From: Minisyncoccota bacterium
GTDB lineage: Bacteria > Patescibacteria > Paceibacteria > UBA9973 > UBA918
Assembly: GCA_021734905.1 (NCBI GenBank)
Contig: JAIPIB010000002.1
Location: forward strand, 117,884 to 181,883
DNA length: 64,000 bases
Reading direction: 5' to 3'
Below, one piece after another: positions 1 through 9,055 of the stretch (positions are counted from its first letter, which is position 1; the number at the start of each line of letters is the position of its first letter). A program made the position numbers and the translations under genes. The notes under the pieces were generated by a model. The model ran no database searches. It saw only the letters and a program-made list of their open reading frames with translations, and was not told the origin of the DNA.

Positions 1-1188
1 GAAACGTTGCGTTGCATCTTGATTACCTACAACTTCTTTTGCAAGTGGTGAAACAAGTTTTGGATGATTAACAAGGAAAGCAGGTCCGGAGATATTTTTT
101 CTACAATACTTCCACAGTGTATCCATAAGGCGTTCTTTTGTTTCTCCATCGTAATTTACGCCCAACTCTTTCAGCTTAATCTTAATCTCATCCTCTGAAG
201 CTGAATTTGGATTAATGCCAGTCTGTTTCAAAATCTCTTCTGTGTAATCAACAAGCAACCAATCATCAGCAAGATCGAACGTATGCTCTCCTCGAGTAAA
301 AACAGTTTTACCATAAACCTCCTGTGCAATTTTTCGATACAGGTCAGTAACCAATCTCATTCCATCGTCATAATTTGCAAATGCTTGATAGCATTCCATA
401 TTTGTAAATTCTTGAAGATGGTTAGGGCTAGTCCCCTCGTTTCGAAAGATGTGTCCAATTTCGAATGTCTTTTCGAATCCTGCAGCGAGCAATCTTTTCT
501 GCCATAACTCTCCCACACTTATCCGAAGATATACATCCATATCAAAATCATTATGATGAGTCACAAATGGACGAGCCTCAGCACCACCCGTTGTTACCTC
601 TAGTGTAGGTGTTTCAACTTCCATAAATCCATGCTCCTTCATGAAGCTTCGTGTTACATCCCAGAACTTTTCTTTTCTCTTGAATAGCATCCTTAGATCA
701 GGGTGCGTAAGAAGATCAAGATATCGTTTTCTAAATCGTTCCTCCTCATTTTGAAGCCCGTGAAACTTGTCTGGTAAAGGAAGAAGACTTTTTGATAACA
801 TTACCCACTTCTTTGCAAGAATAGACTCCTGCCCAGTTTGGGTTAAAAAAAGTGTACCGCGGATCTCAATAAAATCACCTGAGTCTACAACACTCTTAAA
901 AAGAGCAAAATCAGCAGGATCCATTGTGTCTTCCTTAAAGACTGCCTGGAATTTTGCGGTACCATCCTCAAAATCAAGAAATACAATCGCCCCTTGTCCG
1001 CGAGTTATGAGTACACGACCAACAAGAACAACTTCCACACTTCCTGTACTGAGTTCTTCAAATGATTCAAACGCATTAAGAATACTGTGGGTGCGTGCAG
1101 TCGTTGCTGGGTACGCTTCATACCCATGATCAGTTAAGATCTTAAGCTTTCTTACACGTTCTGCTCGTATTTCTTCTATGGCTGACAT
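1..1188 (-). CDS. lysS: Lysyl-tRNA synthetase, class II (3' end cut by window)
   Basis: Charges tRNA-Lys with lysine in the cytosol. My reading of the minus strand from the ATG at 1186-1188 gives about 396 residues without a stop before the window edge. It starts MSAIEEIRAERVRKLKIL. An OB-fold anticodon-binding domain (roughly residues 45-150) includes GRVLITRGQGAIVFLDFEDG. The class II catalytic core follows, with RKRYLDL, FMEVETPTLEVTTGGAEARP, and motif 2 near FEIGHIFRNEGTSPNHLQEF. The final motif 3 lies outside the window. A TACTAT -10-like hexamer (1196-1201) ends 7 nt before the ATG and no Shine-Dalgarno is visible, so the mRNA may be leaderless. It lies downstream of greA but is separated from it by a strong terminator, so it is probably its own unit. 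Confidence 0.96.
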   Translation of the reverse strand, partial: MSAIEEIRAERVRKLKILTDHGYEAYPATTARTHSILNAFESFEELSTGSVEVVLVGRVLITRGQGAIVFLDFEDGTAKFQAVFKEDTMDPADFALFKSVVDSGDFIEIRGTLFLTQTGQESILAKKWVMLSKSLLPLPDKFHGLQNEEERFRKRYLDLLTHPDLRMLFKRKEKFWDVTRSFMKEHGFMEVETPTLEVTTGGAEARPFVTHHNDFDMDVYLRISVGELWQKRLLAAGFEKTFEIGHIFRNEGTSPNHLQEFTNMECYQAFANYDDGMRLVTDLYRKIAQEVYGKTVFTRGEHTFDLADDWLLVDYTEEILKQTGINPNSASEDEIKIKLKELGVNYDGETKERLMDTLWKYCRKNISGPAFLVNHPKLVSPLAKEVVGNQDATQRF

Positions 1189-1220
1189 AGATGCTATAGT
1201 ACCGTTTAATGGAGTAAATG

Positions 1221-1255
1221 AAAAGTGCCCGGAAGCAAAGCTTTCGGGCACTTTT
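1221..1255 (-). terminator. Intrinsic terminator after greA
   Basis: Near-perfect hairpin: AAAAGTGCCCG pairs with CGGGCACTTTT, continued inward by GAAGC/GCTTT around an AAA loop. On the minus strand it lies 27 nt after the greA stop and carries a T run, so it should end greA transcription before lysS. Confidence 0.85.
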
Positions 1256-1281
1256 CTAGATTATTATTTATACCTTACTTT

Positions 1282-1755
1282 CTATACAACTTTTAAAACG
1301 GTATATGTCTGCTTTCCTCCAGGTGTTTCAAACGTAAATGTATCTCCTTTTGCCTTGCCCATAAGTGCCTCACCAAGTGGTGAAAGATACGACAATTTAT
1401 GATCGTGGATATTTGCCTCTTCAGATCCGACGATTGTGTATGTGTGACTTCCCTCTTCTTTTTCTTTCTTGATGGTAACTCCTGAGCCAAGCCCAACGAC
1501 ATCTCCTTTCTGTGTATGAGCAATAATTTTCGCTTCCTTAATCACCTGCTCAAGGTATTGAATACGCTCCTCAATAGCAGCTTGCATATCACGAGCTTCT
1601 TGATATTCAGCATTTTCTGAAATATCACCGAGACTTCGTGCATATTCCAAAGATTCAGCAACTTCTTTTCTACGGACCGTTTTTAGATGTTCAAGTCCTT
1701 TTTTAAGTTCTTCGAATTTTTCCTGTGTTAAAAACGAATCGCGGGGTTCACTCAT
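1282..1755 (-). CDS. greA: Transcription elongation factor GreA
   Basis: Rescues backtracked RNA polymerase by stimulating cleavage of the nascent RNA 3' end. The 157 residues match the usual GreA length (about 158). The N-terminal coiled coil runs from about residue 10 to 75, with the acidic tip GDISENAEY (residues 43-51) that carries the Asp and Glu which position catalytic Mg in the polymerase channel. The C-terminal FKBP-like domain contains SPLGEALMGKAKGDTFTF. A TATAAA-like box sits only a few bases before the ATG and no Shine-Dalgarno is visible. The gene stands between mrdA and lysS on the same strand and ends at a strong hairpin terminator. Confidence 0.97.
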   Translation of the reverse strand: MSEPRDSFLTQEKFEELKKGLEHLKTVRRKEVAESLEYARSLGDISENAEYQEARDMQAAIEERIQYLEQVIKEAKIIAHTQKGDVVGLGSGVTIKKEKEEGSHTYTIVGSEEANIHDHKLSYLSPLGEALMGKAKGDTFTFETPGGKQTYTVLKVV

Positions 1756-1895
1756 ATATTTTATAACAAATTAGACTACCCAGAGAAACACATGCTGTGG
1801 CAAAGAAAATCATTTCTTTAGCATCTATATTCGTATGGTGACACAATTATACGTAGACCTCCCCGATAGTCAAATGTGGAAAAAAATTTGAGGCT

Positions 1896-3572
1896 CTACT
1901 TAAGATATTCAGGTCTGTTTATAGCCATCCAATCGAAGACTTTTCCCATAACAGACCCTGCCCCAACAGTGTTGCTTCTTGGTCCATATTCCATAAATAA
2001 TATAAAAGCATACTTCGGTTTGTCATAAGGAAAATATCCAGCAATCCAAGAATTAACATGTGCCTTCGATGCTCCCAACTCTGCTGTTCCTGACTTTGCT
2101 GCAATTTGTATATCATCTCGTTCAAGGGCGCGGGCCGTCCCTCTGTCTTGAGTGACCGTTCTGCGCATACCTTCAGTAATAACCTTCAATGAAGACTCAT
2201 TGAGATTTAATTGTGTCGTTGCACCTTGTTCACCCTTAATCAATTGCGGAGTAACCAAAGTCCCACCATTAGCTATTGCGGCGTACGCTCGGAGCATCTG
2301 TATTGGAGTTATTTGAAAACCAAATTGTCCAATTGCCGTTAAGTAGGTATCTCCGAGCCTCCATTCATCATCAAAAATTTTCTTTTTCCATTCAGGATTT
2401 GGTACAACACCAGCAAGTTCCCCTTTTAAAGCTATCCCTGTCTGGCTGCCAAGGCCAAACAGTCTCATGTATTTATTAATGTTTGTAATACCAAGTCCCT
2501 TCTGATCACCAAAACCTCCCCCAATAATATAAAAATATACGTTTGAGGAATATGCGATTGCGTCACGCATAGTCATTGCTCCTTGGACACGCCAATCGTT
2601 AAATACTGCCGGATTACTGGGATTATAAGGATTGGGCACAGTCAACGATCCTGTACTCACAATAATCTTCATCGGATCTATAACTTTTTCCTGAAGTGCG
2701 CCGTAGGCAACAAATGGTTTAACGATAGATCCAGGTGTATACAAACCACCTGTCACTTTATTGAGAAATGGAAACCGAGGGTCATTATTATACGAAGCGA
2801 TAAGTTCACGATTATCTCCATCAGCAAGAACTTCGGGATCAAATGAAGGGTAGCTAGTAAGTGCAACAATTTCTCCCGAATTAATATCAATCATCGCGCC
2901 AGCACCACTGCGAAAACCATTTTTTATGGTTGTTGTTGCAATGAGATCATGCATTGCTTCTGAAAGAGCTGCATCAAGTGCTAAAGTAATTGCTTCACCT
3001 GGATTGGGATCTAAAACTGCCGTACCAGAAATTTTTTCTCCATGCACGTTAACCTCCATTAGTTGCTTTCCATTTTCACCTCGTAGAATATTGTCATACG
3101 TCTCCTCAATTCCATTGTTTCCAAAATATTCTGTCCTAAAGTAAATGCCAGACTTATCTTTCTGCGGATAACTCACATAACCAATAAATTGACCAAATCC
3201 TCTTCTGTCTGTATATGCGCGCACAGGAAAGTCATACTGGCCTGATGCATCATGTTCATTCCACGCAACCAATTCTCCAAACCGGTCATAAATAATTCCG
3301 CGCTCTGCAACAATGAGCCCAGACTCAAACCGGTTTGACTCACTTTTTTCTTTGAGTGCAGCACCTTGTATAATCTGCAAATTGAACAGCTGAACAAAAA
3401 ATACCCCCGCAACTAGAAAAAAAACAAAACCGACAATATAGACGCTCCTATCAGAGAGAGGCAACTCTATCCTCCCTTCCATTCTGCTTGTATTAAAAGA
3501 AGGTAAGTTTGAAGAATCAAGGAGAATTTCCTCAAATGAAATATCTTGTTTTCGTTTTCTAAAAAAGGACAT
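1896..3572 (-). CDS. mrdA: Penicillin-binding protein 2 (transpeptidase of the rod complex)
   Basis: D,D-transpeptidase that crosslinks peptidoglycan during side-wall growth, anchored in the cytoplasmic membrane. One N-terminal membrane helix (about residues 44-66, VYIVGFVFFLVAGVFFVQLF) is followed by a dimerisation domain beginning at AERGIIYDRFGELVAWN and a transpeptidase domain. The three catalytic motifs are present: SIVK (near 282), SSN (near 342) and KSGTAE (near 493). An in-frame TTG six bases upstream exists (start 3578), but the ATG at 3570-3572 is preferred. That gives 558 residues, short for PBP2 (about 600-650). It follows mreD with a few bases between and completes the mreBCD-mrdA elongasome operon. 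RodA is not in the window. Confidence 0.95.
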   Translation of the reverse strand: MSFFRKRKQDISFEEILLDSSNLPSFNTSRMEGRIELPLSDRSVYIVGFVFFLVAGVFFVQLFNLQIIQGAALKEKSESNRFESGLIVAERGIIYDRFGELVAWNEHDASGQYDFPVRAYTDRRGFGQFIGYVSYPQKDKSGIYFRTEYFGNNGIEETYDNILRGENGKQLMEVNVHGEKISGTAVLDPNPGEAITLALDAALSEAMHDLIATTTIKNGFRSGAGAMIDINSGEIVALTSYPSFDPEVLADGDNRELIASYNNDPRFPFLNKVTGGLYTPGSIVKPFVAYGALQEKVIDPMKIIVSTGSLTVPNPYNPSNPAVFNDWRVQGAMTMRDAIAYSSNVYFYIIGGGFGDQKGLGITNINKYMRLFGLGSQTGIALKGELAGVVPNPEWKKKIFDDEWRLGDTYLTAIGQFGFQITPIQMLRAYAAIANGGTLVTPQLIKGEQGATTQLNLNESSLKVITEGMRRTVTQDRGTARALERDDIQIAAKSGTAELGASKAHVNSWIAGYFPYDKPKYAFILFMEYGPRSNTVGAGSVMGKVFDWMAINRPEYLK

Positions 3573-3578
3573 AAACAA

Positions 3579-3836
3579 TTATTTATAAAATTTAACGTAT
3601 GGTTTGCCGTATAGACTTAAAACGTATAGCACACTCGCAACAAGTGTGTATTGATACCAGAGACCAATCTGTTCTCCGCTGAAGAAAATATCGACAAGGA
3701 CAGCTAGGATCAGAAGCTCATACGGAGTCCATATGAGCGCATAGAAAAATGCGGCAATAATAAACACCTCCAATGGTGTGAATAGCGTCACAAGAAAAAT
3801 TCCAATGAAGCAACTTATTCGAAGAAATACATACAT
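3579..3836 (-). CDS. mreD: MreD-like small membrane protein
   Basis: Probable MreD, the small integral membrane partner of MreC in the rod-shape complex. The call rests mainly on position, between mreC (11 nt upstream) and mrdA (a few bases downstream). The 85 residues are almost wholly hydrophobic, with about three membrane segments (about 5-22, 24-50 and 62-77). That is roughly half the usual MreD length, and sequence similarity to the family is weak by eye. It could be a naturally shortened MreD or an unrelated small protein occupying its slot. The start is ATG at 3834-3836. Confidence 0.6.
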   Translation of the reverse strand: MYVFLRISCFIGIFLVTLFTPLEVFIIAAFFYALIWTPYELLILAVLVDIFFSGEQIGLWYQYTLVASVLYVLSLYGKPYVKFYK

Positions 3837-3847
3837 AGAAATATTTT

Positions 3848-4810
3848 TTACTGGAAGTTTTGTTCTAACATCTGATCATCAGATCCTGATGCTGTTTTTT
3901 GCGTCGATATGAGTTTCCCGTCTTGACTCTGTGACAAATCAATTTTGAATAGTGACTGTTCGGCTTCATGCACGTTTTCAAGTGCTTCAACAAAAGATGT
4001 CCTTGTAATTGGGTGTGTCCCAATGTTCACCAGTCGAATTGACTGGAGTGATAAGTCAGATGCTATATAACCATACTGTTCCGGTTCCGTAGGAATCGAC
4101 TGAACGTGAGCAATCTTTCCAACAACTCCTGTGTCGAGCGACGGCAAAATGACAACATTGTCTTTTTCAAGAATAACACCTTGAGGGACGCTCAACCGGA
4201 CGACACCACCACCCTCACCTCGTGCTGTTGCAAAAATATTTGGTCCAAAAATGTACACAGTAGCTTCAACTCCTGGTGATGAGAATAACGATACAATCGC
4301 TTCATTTTTATACACAGTCTGTATATAACCAACAGTTTGACCAGATCCTATGTACACAGGAGCATTTTTAGTAATACCATCATTCTCGCCCCTGTCAATT
4401 ACTAACGTATCGTACGGACTATATGGTGGGCGAGAAATGACTCCTGCTAAAATTCTAGGTGAACTTGTTGCCTTAAAGAATGAGTGCAACTCCTCGTTTT
4501 CATCCCTAAGAAAAGCCATCATTACATCAGTACCTTGCTGTGCCGATACTTGCTGCTTTAAAGCATTAATTTCTTGAACAAGTTCAGTTCTATTACGAAT
4601 ATACATCGGGATTGTTGCGGAAGATTCTGCAAAGTACTGTCTTATTTCGTACACAGGAGCGATGATAAATGCAGAGAAACCTCTTAAAAATTCTTTTCCG
4701 ACAAGGAGTACAACAAAAACAATCAGGACTGGAATTAAATATTTCCAAAAACCAGAATTTTTATGATTGAGGGAATAATTCCCCTTCGTTTTCGATAAGA
4801 AGTTCTTCAT
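3848..4810 (-). CDS. mreC: Rod shape-determining protein MreC
   Basis: Bitopic membrane scaffold linking cytoplasmic MreB filaments to PBP2 outside the membrane. A membrane helix lies at about residues 24-46 (YLIPVLIVFVVLLVGKEFL). A coiled coil follows (about 75-105, RTELVQEINALKQQVSAQQ). The paired beta-barrel region includes ILAGVISRPPYSPYDTLVID and GENDGITKNAPVYIGSG, the typical MreC sequence around the GxxxGV loop. At 320 residues the length is normal. The 5' end overlaps the 3' end of mreB by 50 bp in another frame, an unusually long overlap that implies translational coupling. The acidic, Gln-rich C-terminal tail is probably disordered. Confidence 0.93.
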   Translation of the reverse strand: MKNFLSKTKGNYSLNHKNSGFWKYLIPVLIVFVVLLVGKEFLRGFSAFIIAPVYEIRQYFAESSATIPMYIRNRTELVQEINALKQQVSAQQGTDVMMAFLRDENEELHSFFKATSSPRILAGVISRPPYSPYDTLVIDRGENDGITKNAPVYIGSGQTVGYIQTVYKNEAIVSLFSSPGVEATVYIFGPNIFATARGEGGGVVRLSVPQGVILEKDNVVILPSLDTGVVGKIAHVQSIPTEPEQYGYIASDLSLQSIRLVNIGTHPITRTSFVEALENVHEAEQSLFKIDLSQSQDGKLISTQKTASGSDDQMLEQNFQ

Positions 4811-5831
4811 AATTTTCTAAATTCTCAAGTACCATTCCAATTCCACGAACTACTGCTCGGAGCGGGTCTGGAACGACGATAACAGAAAGTCCCAGTACAC
4901 TTTCAAGTAATTTTGGGACTCCAGGGATAAGCGCTCCGCCACCTGAAAGAGTGATTCCTCGCTGCATAACGTCCGCAAGTACCTCAGGTGGTGTGCGTTC
5001 AATAACGTCCCGAGTCGCTTCCACAATAGCATTAATTGAACCCATAATTGCTTCTCGAACGTCACTGTCTGTAATGACAACTTCCCGTGGCAAGCCTGTC
5101 ACGACATCTCTTCCTCTAACAATGATTTCTTTAGATTCTCCGTGTTCTTCGACAGAGGCGAGTGCGATTTTTGTATCTTCAGCTGTTCGATCACCAACAA
5201 GGACTTTGAACTGATCTCGAATATACGTCATGATATCTTGATTGAGGCGATCACCTGCGACACGCAAATTTTTGGCCGTGACAATTCCACTCAGTGATAT
5301 AACTGCAATATCTGTCGTTCCACCACCTATGTCAATTATCATACTTCCCTGCGGTCTATGGATAGGAAGCTTTGCTCCAATAGCAGCAGCAATAGGCTCT
5401 TCTATCAGGTAGACTTCACGCGCTCCGGCATTTTTAGCTGCATCTCGCGCTGCACGCATCTCAACAGAAGTGATCCCAGAAGGAACCCCAATGAGTACAC
5501 GTGGGGCAATTATAGTACTTGTCCCCATTCGAACCTTCGCAATAAGATATGCGAGCATTTCCTCTGTTACTTCAAAATCAGAAATGACTCCATTTTGAAG
5601 CGGACGAACGACCTCAATATGCGTTGGCGTTCTACCTTGCATTGTTTTAGCCTCGCTTCCAACAGCCACAAGTTGGCCAGTTTTCTTATTAAAAGCCACA
5701 ATCGTTGGCTCGTTTTGAACAATCCCCTTACCTCTTACGTAGACGAGGGTATTTGCTGTACCAAGATCAATACCAATATCTGTTGATAGTGACCCTAGTA
5801 TTTTTTCGATGTAAGAAGAAATTTTGTTCAT
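4761..5831 (-). CDS. mreB: Rod shape-determining protein MreB (actin homologue)
   Basis: Bacterial actin that assembles ATP-dependent filaments at the membrane and organises the elongasome. Hallmarks are the phosphate-1 motif DIGIDLGTANTLVYVRGKGI (residues 18-37), the phosphate-2 motif IDIGGGTTDIAVISL and the adenosine motif LSGGGALIPGVPKL. At 356 residues it is slightly longer than usual because of an N-terminal MNKISSYIEKILGSL extension, which could be an amphipathic membrane-binding helix. The start codon overlaps the proS stop codon by one base and the end overlaps mreC by 50 bp, so proS-mreB-mreC-mreD-mrdA form one operon. A second paralogue is encoded at 14704-15717. Confidence 0.97.
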   Translation of the reverse strand: MNKISSYIEKILGSLSTDIGIDLGTANTLVYVRGKGIVQNEPTIVAFNKKTGQLVAVGSEAKTMQGRTPTHIEVVRPLQNGVISDFEVTEEMLAYLIAKVRMGTSTIIAPRVLIGVPSGITSVEMRAARDAAKNAGAREVYLIEEPIAAAIGAKLPIHRPQGSMIIDIGGGTTDIAVISLSGIVTAKNLRVAGDRLNQDIMTYIRDQFKVLVGDRTAEDTKIALASVEEHGESKEIIVRGRDVVTGLPREVVITDSDVREAIMGSINAIVEATRDVIERTPPEVLADVMQRGITLSGGGALIPGVPKLLESVLGLSVIVVPDPLRAVVRGIGMVLENLENYEELLIENEGELFPQS

Positions 5832-7093
5832 TATGAATTAGCACCTAAAAATTTATGATGAAGTTCCTCCTCAGTCAAATAATGTACAGTGCCGTTTGCT
5901 CGCTCAACAACTTCAAACTTTCCTTCTTCTTTAGTCTTTTTACTTACCACTATGCGATATGGCATACCCAAAAGGTCACTGTCATTGAATTTTTCACCCG
6001 CACGCACGTCCCGATCATCATAGAGAACGTGAACACCATTATCATTAAAAGTATTATACAAACCATTGGCAAAGTCTTTAATCTCTTCATTATCTCCAGA
6101 GAGCTCTACTAGATGTACCTGGTACGGAGCAATGCTTTCTGGCCAAACAATCCCTTTATCATCCGAAAATTTTTCAACGACAACGCCCATGAGGCGAGTG
6201 ATCCCAATTCCGTACGACCCCATCCAAATAGGAATATTTTCTCCTGACTCATCCTTAAATGTAAGACCAATATCCTCTGCTTTTTGTCGTCCAAAATTAA
6301 ATATATTTCCCACTTCTGCAGTCTTTGCCATCTGCAATTCGTCACGTGTGATGCCAAGTTTCGTGAGTGTTTCATCATTTAATACCTCTTCATTGATTGC
6401 AATATTTTTTTCACGATTGAAGTAAACAACGTCTTCTCCTGCGTCTGTAATGGTTTGAAATTCATGTGAAAACTGTGTAAATGCACCACCAGAAGCAAAG
6501 GTAATGAATGTGTCTTCGGCTATACCGAGACGTGCATATACTCGCATGTATGCATCCATAGTCGCATTGTAGAAAGCAGTATGGTCTTCCTCTCCAACAC
6601 AGAACGAATACATATCCTTCATAACGAACTCTCTGCCACGCATAATACCGCTCTTTGCTCGAAGTTCATTGCGGAGCTTGGTCTGAAACTGGTAAACATA
6701 GACAGGAAGATCCTTATAGCTTGAAATATAGTTTTTCATCATTTCACCAATCGGTTCCTCATGACTCCATCCAAAACCCACTTCTCCTCCAGCTTTGAGT
6801 TCTGACTTAAACCATACATCAACCATTGAGTCATCCCATCTATTCGTTCGTTCCCAAATTTCCTTCCGCTGCAAAGCAGTCATAATGAGTTCTTGGCCTC
6901 CTACAGCATTCATCTCCTGTCGAGTTATCTCCTTTATCTTCTCGAGAACACGAATACCGAGAGGAAGATATGCGTAGACGCCAGCCATTTCCTTGTGTAC
7001 ATATCCAGCACGTATTAGCAGCTGAGCATTGTGCGATGTCTCATCTGCAGGAACCTCCTTGCGCGTTTTTGTAAATAAACGAGATTGCTTCAT
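5831..7093 (-). CDS. proS: Prolyl-tRNA synthetase, short form without editing insertion
   Basis: Class II enzyme charging tRNA-Pro. The start at ATG 7091-7093 (MKQSRLFTKTRKEVPADETS) is chosen over an upstream GTG/ATG-type start at 7162, because the extra 23 residues are hydrophobic and unlike the family. The 420-residue protein has motif 1 near GVYAYLPLGIRVLEKI, motif 2 RAKSGIMRGREFVMKDMYSF, and motif 3 MGSYGIGITRLMG. An HGTP anticodon domain follows (VHLVELSGDN onward). Only about 125 residues lie between motifs 2 and 3. The roughly 180-residue INS editing domain of standard bacterial ProRS is therefore missing, as in alphaproteobacterial-type enzymes, and mischarged Ala-tRNA-Pro would need a free-standing editor. 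A TAATCT hexamer ends 7 nt before the ATG. Confidence 0.95.
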   Translation of the reverse strand: MKQSRLFTKTRKEVPADETSHNAQLLIRAGYVHKEMAGVYAYLPLGIRVLEKIKEITRQEMNAVGGQELIMTALQRKEIWERTNRWDDSMVDVWFKSELKAGGEVGFGWSHEEPIGEMMKNYISSYKDLPVYVYQFQTKLRNELRAKSGIMRGREFVMKDMYSFCVGEEDHTAFYNATMDAYMRVYARLGIAEDTFITFASGGAFTQFSHEFQTITDAGEDVVYFNREKNIAINEEVLNDETLTKLGITRDELQMAKTAEVGNIFNFGRQKAEDIGLTFKDESGENIPIWMGSYGIGITRLMGVVVEKFSDDKGIVWPESIAPYQVHLVELSGDNEEIKDFANGLYNTFNDNGVHVLYDDRDVRAGEKFNDSDLLGMPYRIVVSKKTKEEGKFEVVERANGTVHYLTEEELHHKFLGANS

Positions 7094-7300
7094 ACATACT
7101 AGATTACCCAATAATAAAACTCCTCCAACAAACACAGTACAAAAACTTACCTGCCTGAACAAGAAGAATACTTGTGATTTAACTATTCTATCGTCAAACA
7201 GCGCGACGGTAAAGAACTACTGTTTTGCATCCAAAACCAGCACACACCGCAATAGAGCTAGTCTAGTTAATGAATACCAGCAGTACTATAGTTAGAATTC
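7094..7300. other. Intergenic gap between rseP and proS
   Basis: 207 bp with no convincing ORF on either strand and no strong hairpin terminator. It contains TAATCT (a possible -10 box) close to the proS start. I see nothing else in it. Confidence 0.5.
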
Positions 7301-8395
7301 TTAAATAAGTCTTGCAACATCATTCCACGTCACAACAATCATAAGAGAAATAAGGAGTAGAAAACCAAATGTGTTAAGTACTGCTACATATCGAGGCGCA
7401 ATCGGTGACCCCTTTACTGCTTCGATAATCACAAAAAGTAGTCTCCCCCCATCAAGAGCTGGGAATGGCAGAATATTTATAACAGCAAGATTAAGGGAAA
7501 TAAATGCCGTAAACATAAGAAGAGCTGTAACACCGAATGCTGATGTCTCTCCAACGAGACCGACAATTCCAACAGGTCCGGCAATCTGTGAATAGTCTGC
7601 TCGCATAAGGACTGTGTCAACAAGGAGTTGTGAAATTCCAACAACAATATCTCTAGTACTTGTTATTGTATAGATAAATGAATCAGATACAGCATTCACA
7701 AATGAGCGTTGCACAGTATCAACCTGAACCATCGCAATACCAATTGCATGTTGAGAGGGGTTATCAGAAATAATCCCGGGCTCAGAAGCAAGTCTCACAA
7801 CATTTGGTTCTCCTTTATACACAGAGACAACGGTGAGTGGTGTTTCAACATGTGTAGCAACAAATGCGCTAAATGTTGATGGTTTTAAAACATCAAGTGT
7901 CTCGCCTCCAGCCTCAACACTTTTTACAACTGTACCTGGTAGTATCCCAGCACGCTCCGCAGGACTACCAGCAAGAACATCGGTAATAGTAAGTTTTGCA
8001 TTTTCAGTCGCGTTATCTTCTGATACTGACGTCTGGACACCAATACCGAAAGCAATTGCAACAAGAAACCAAGCAAACAAAATGTTCATGCTAATACCAG
8101 CAACAAGAACCGCGCTTTGAGCCCATTTACTCTTTGATGCAAAAGAACCTTGTGTATACTCTTTATTAACAGAATCATCAAAAGAATCTTCACCAAATAT
8201 TTTTACAAATCCACCTATGGGAAACAAATTAAAACTGTACAGGGTGTCACCTCGCCGAATGCCGAAAAGTCGAGGTGGGAATCCAATACCGAACTCATCA
8301 ACACGCATTCCTGTCCATTTTGCGATAGCAAAATGCCCCAACTCATGAACAAGGACTAGCACAAAAAGAACACCTAAAAAAAGGAGAATTGACAT
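7301..8395 (-). CDS. rseP: Site-2 intramembrane metalloprotease RseP/RasP
   Basis: Membrane zinc protease that cleaves transmembrane substrates such as anti-sigma factors or signal-peptide remnants. The zinc motif HELGH lies in the first membrane helix (LGVLFVLVLVHELGHFAIAK). A PDZ domain covers about residues 130-210 (LAGSPAERAGILPGTVVKSV). The second metal-ligand motif, NILPFPALDGGRLLF, lies in a C-terminal membrane helix. The length of 364 is normal. The ATG follows the frr stop after one base, so the two genes are co-transcribed. Downstream, 207 bp without a recognisable gene separate it from proS. Confidence 0.95.
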   Translation of the reverse strand: MSILLFLGVLFVLVLVHELGHFAIAKWTGMRVDEFGIGFPPRLFGIRRGDTLYSFNLFPIGGFVKIFGEDSFDDSVNKEYTQGSFASKSKWAQSAVLVAGISMNILFAWFLVAIAFGIGVQTSVSEDNATENAKLTITDVLAGSPAERAGILPGTVVKSVEAGGETLDVLKPSTFSAFVATHVETPLTVVSVYKGEPNVVRLASEPGIISDNPSQHAIGIAMVQVDTVQRSFVNAVSDSFIYTITSTRDIVVGISQLLVDTVLMRADYSQIAGPVGIVGLVGETSAFGVTALLMFTAFISLNLAVINILPFPALDGGRLLFVIIEAVKGSPIAPRYVAVLNTFGFLLLISLMIVVTWNDVARLI

Positions 8396-8396
8396 A

Positions 8397-8948
8397 CTAC
8401 TGATTAATTTCTTTTTCCTTTAGATCAAAATGTTTTTCGAGTGTCAAATTAAAAGTATCGACTCGCTTCTGTAAGTCCTCCTTTGTAGAGAATTTTGTAT
8501 CTTGGCTTATTTCTCCTGACTTCTCGAGACTATCAATTTCTTTTACAGCTTCATCTCGAGCACCTCGAAGTGATACTCGTGACTCCTCGAGTTTAGATTT
8601 TGCAATTTTAAGAAGTTGAATACGTCGTTCGCTTGTTAATTCTGGGAAGATTACACGAACTCCGGCTCCATCAGCAGCAACGGAGACTCCAAGATCTGCA
8701 TCAGTAATAGCACGTTCAACTTCTTTTATGACTGCTTGGTCCCATACAGAAATACGTAGTGTTCGTGCATCCTCAACACTCACTGAACCAACCTGCTGAA
8801 TCGGTACACGTGCACCATATGACTCAATAAGGACAAGGTCAAGAAGCATCGGTGTTGCTCTCCCTGTCCGAATACTTGAAAACTCACGTTCAAGCCAACT
8901 AACAACTTCCGTACCCCTTTCTTCAAAATTTTTTACTGCATGTGGCAT
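8397..8948 (-). CDS. frr: Ribosome recycling factor
   Basis: Works with EF-G to split post-termination ribosomes. The 183 residues match the usual 185. Family signatures include SSIRTGRATPMLLDLVLIES (about 25-44), GVRVIFPELTSERR, and the C-terminal helix KEIDSLEKSGEISQDTKFST. The start ATG is at 8946-8948. TAGAAT on the minus strand (8958-8963) ends 9 nt before it with no Shine-Dalgarno, which suggests a leaderless transcript. It heads the operon that continues into rseP one base later. Confidence 0.97.
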   Translation of the reverse strand: MPHAVKNFEERGTEVVSWLEREFSSIRTGRATPMLLDLVLIESYGARVPIQQVGSVSVEDARTLRISVWDQAVIKEVERAITDADLGVSVAADGAGVRVIFPELTSERRIQLLKIAKSKLEESRVSLRGARDEAVKEIDSLEKSGEISQDTKFSTKEDLQKRVDTFNLTLEKHFDLKEKEINQ

Positions 8949-9055
8949 ATAATGTTCATTCTAACGCATTTCTTCCTCTTCTCAAAGAGAAATCTTAACG
9001 TTATTAAATCCTTATTGATAATTAATTTACTTAACTCACACAAACAGTACACAAC

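Noticed and set aside
5358..5786. 142-residue plus-strand ORF over mreB
   Set aside because: Antisense to a strongly conserved gene, with no start signals or family similarity.
7094..7162. Longer proS start
   Set aside because: The 23 extra residues are hydrophobic and unlike ProRS; ATG 7093 begins with the conserved KQSRLF-type N-terminus.
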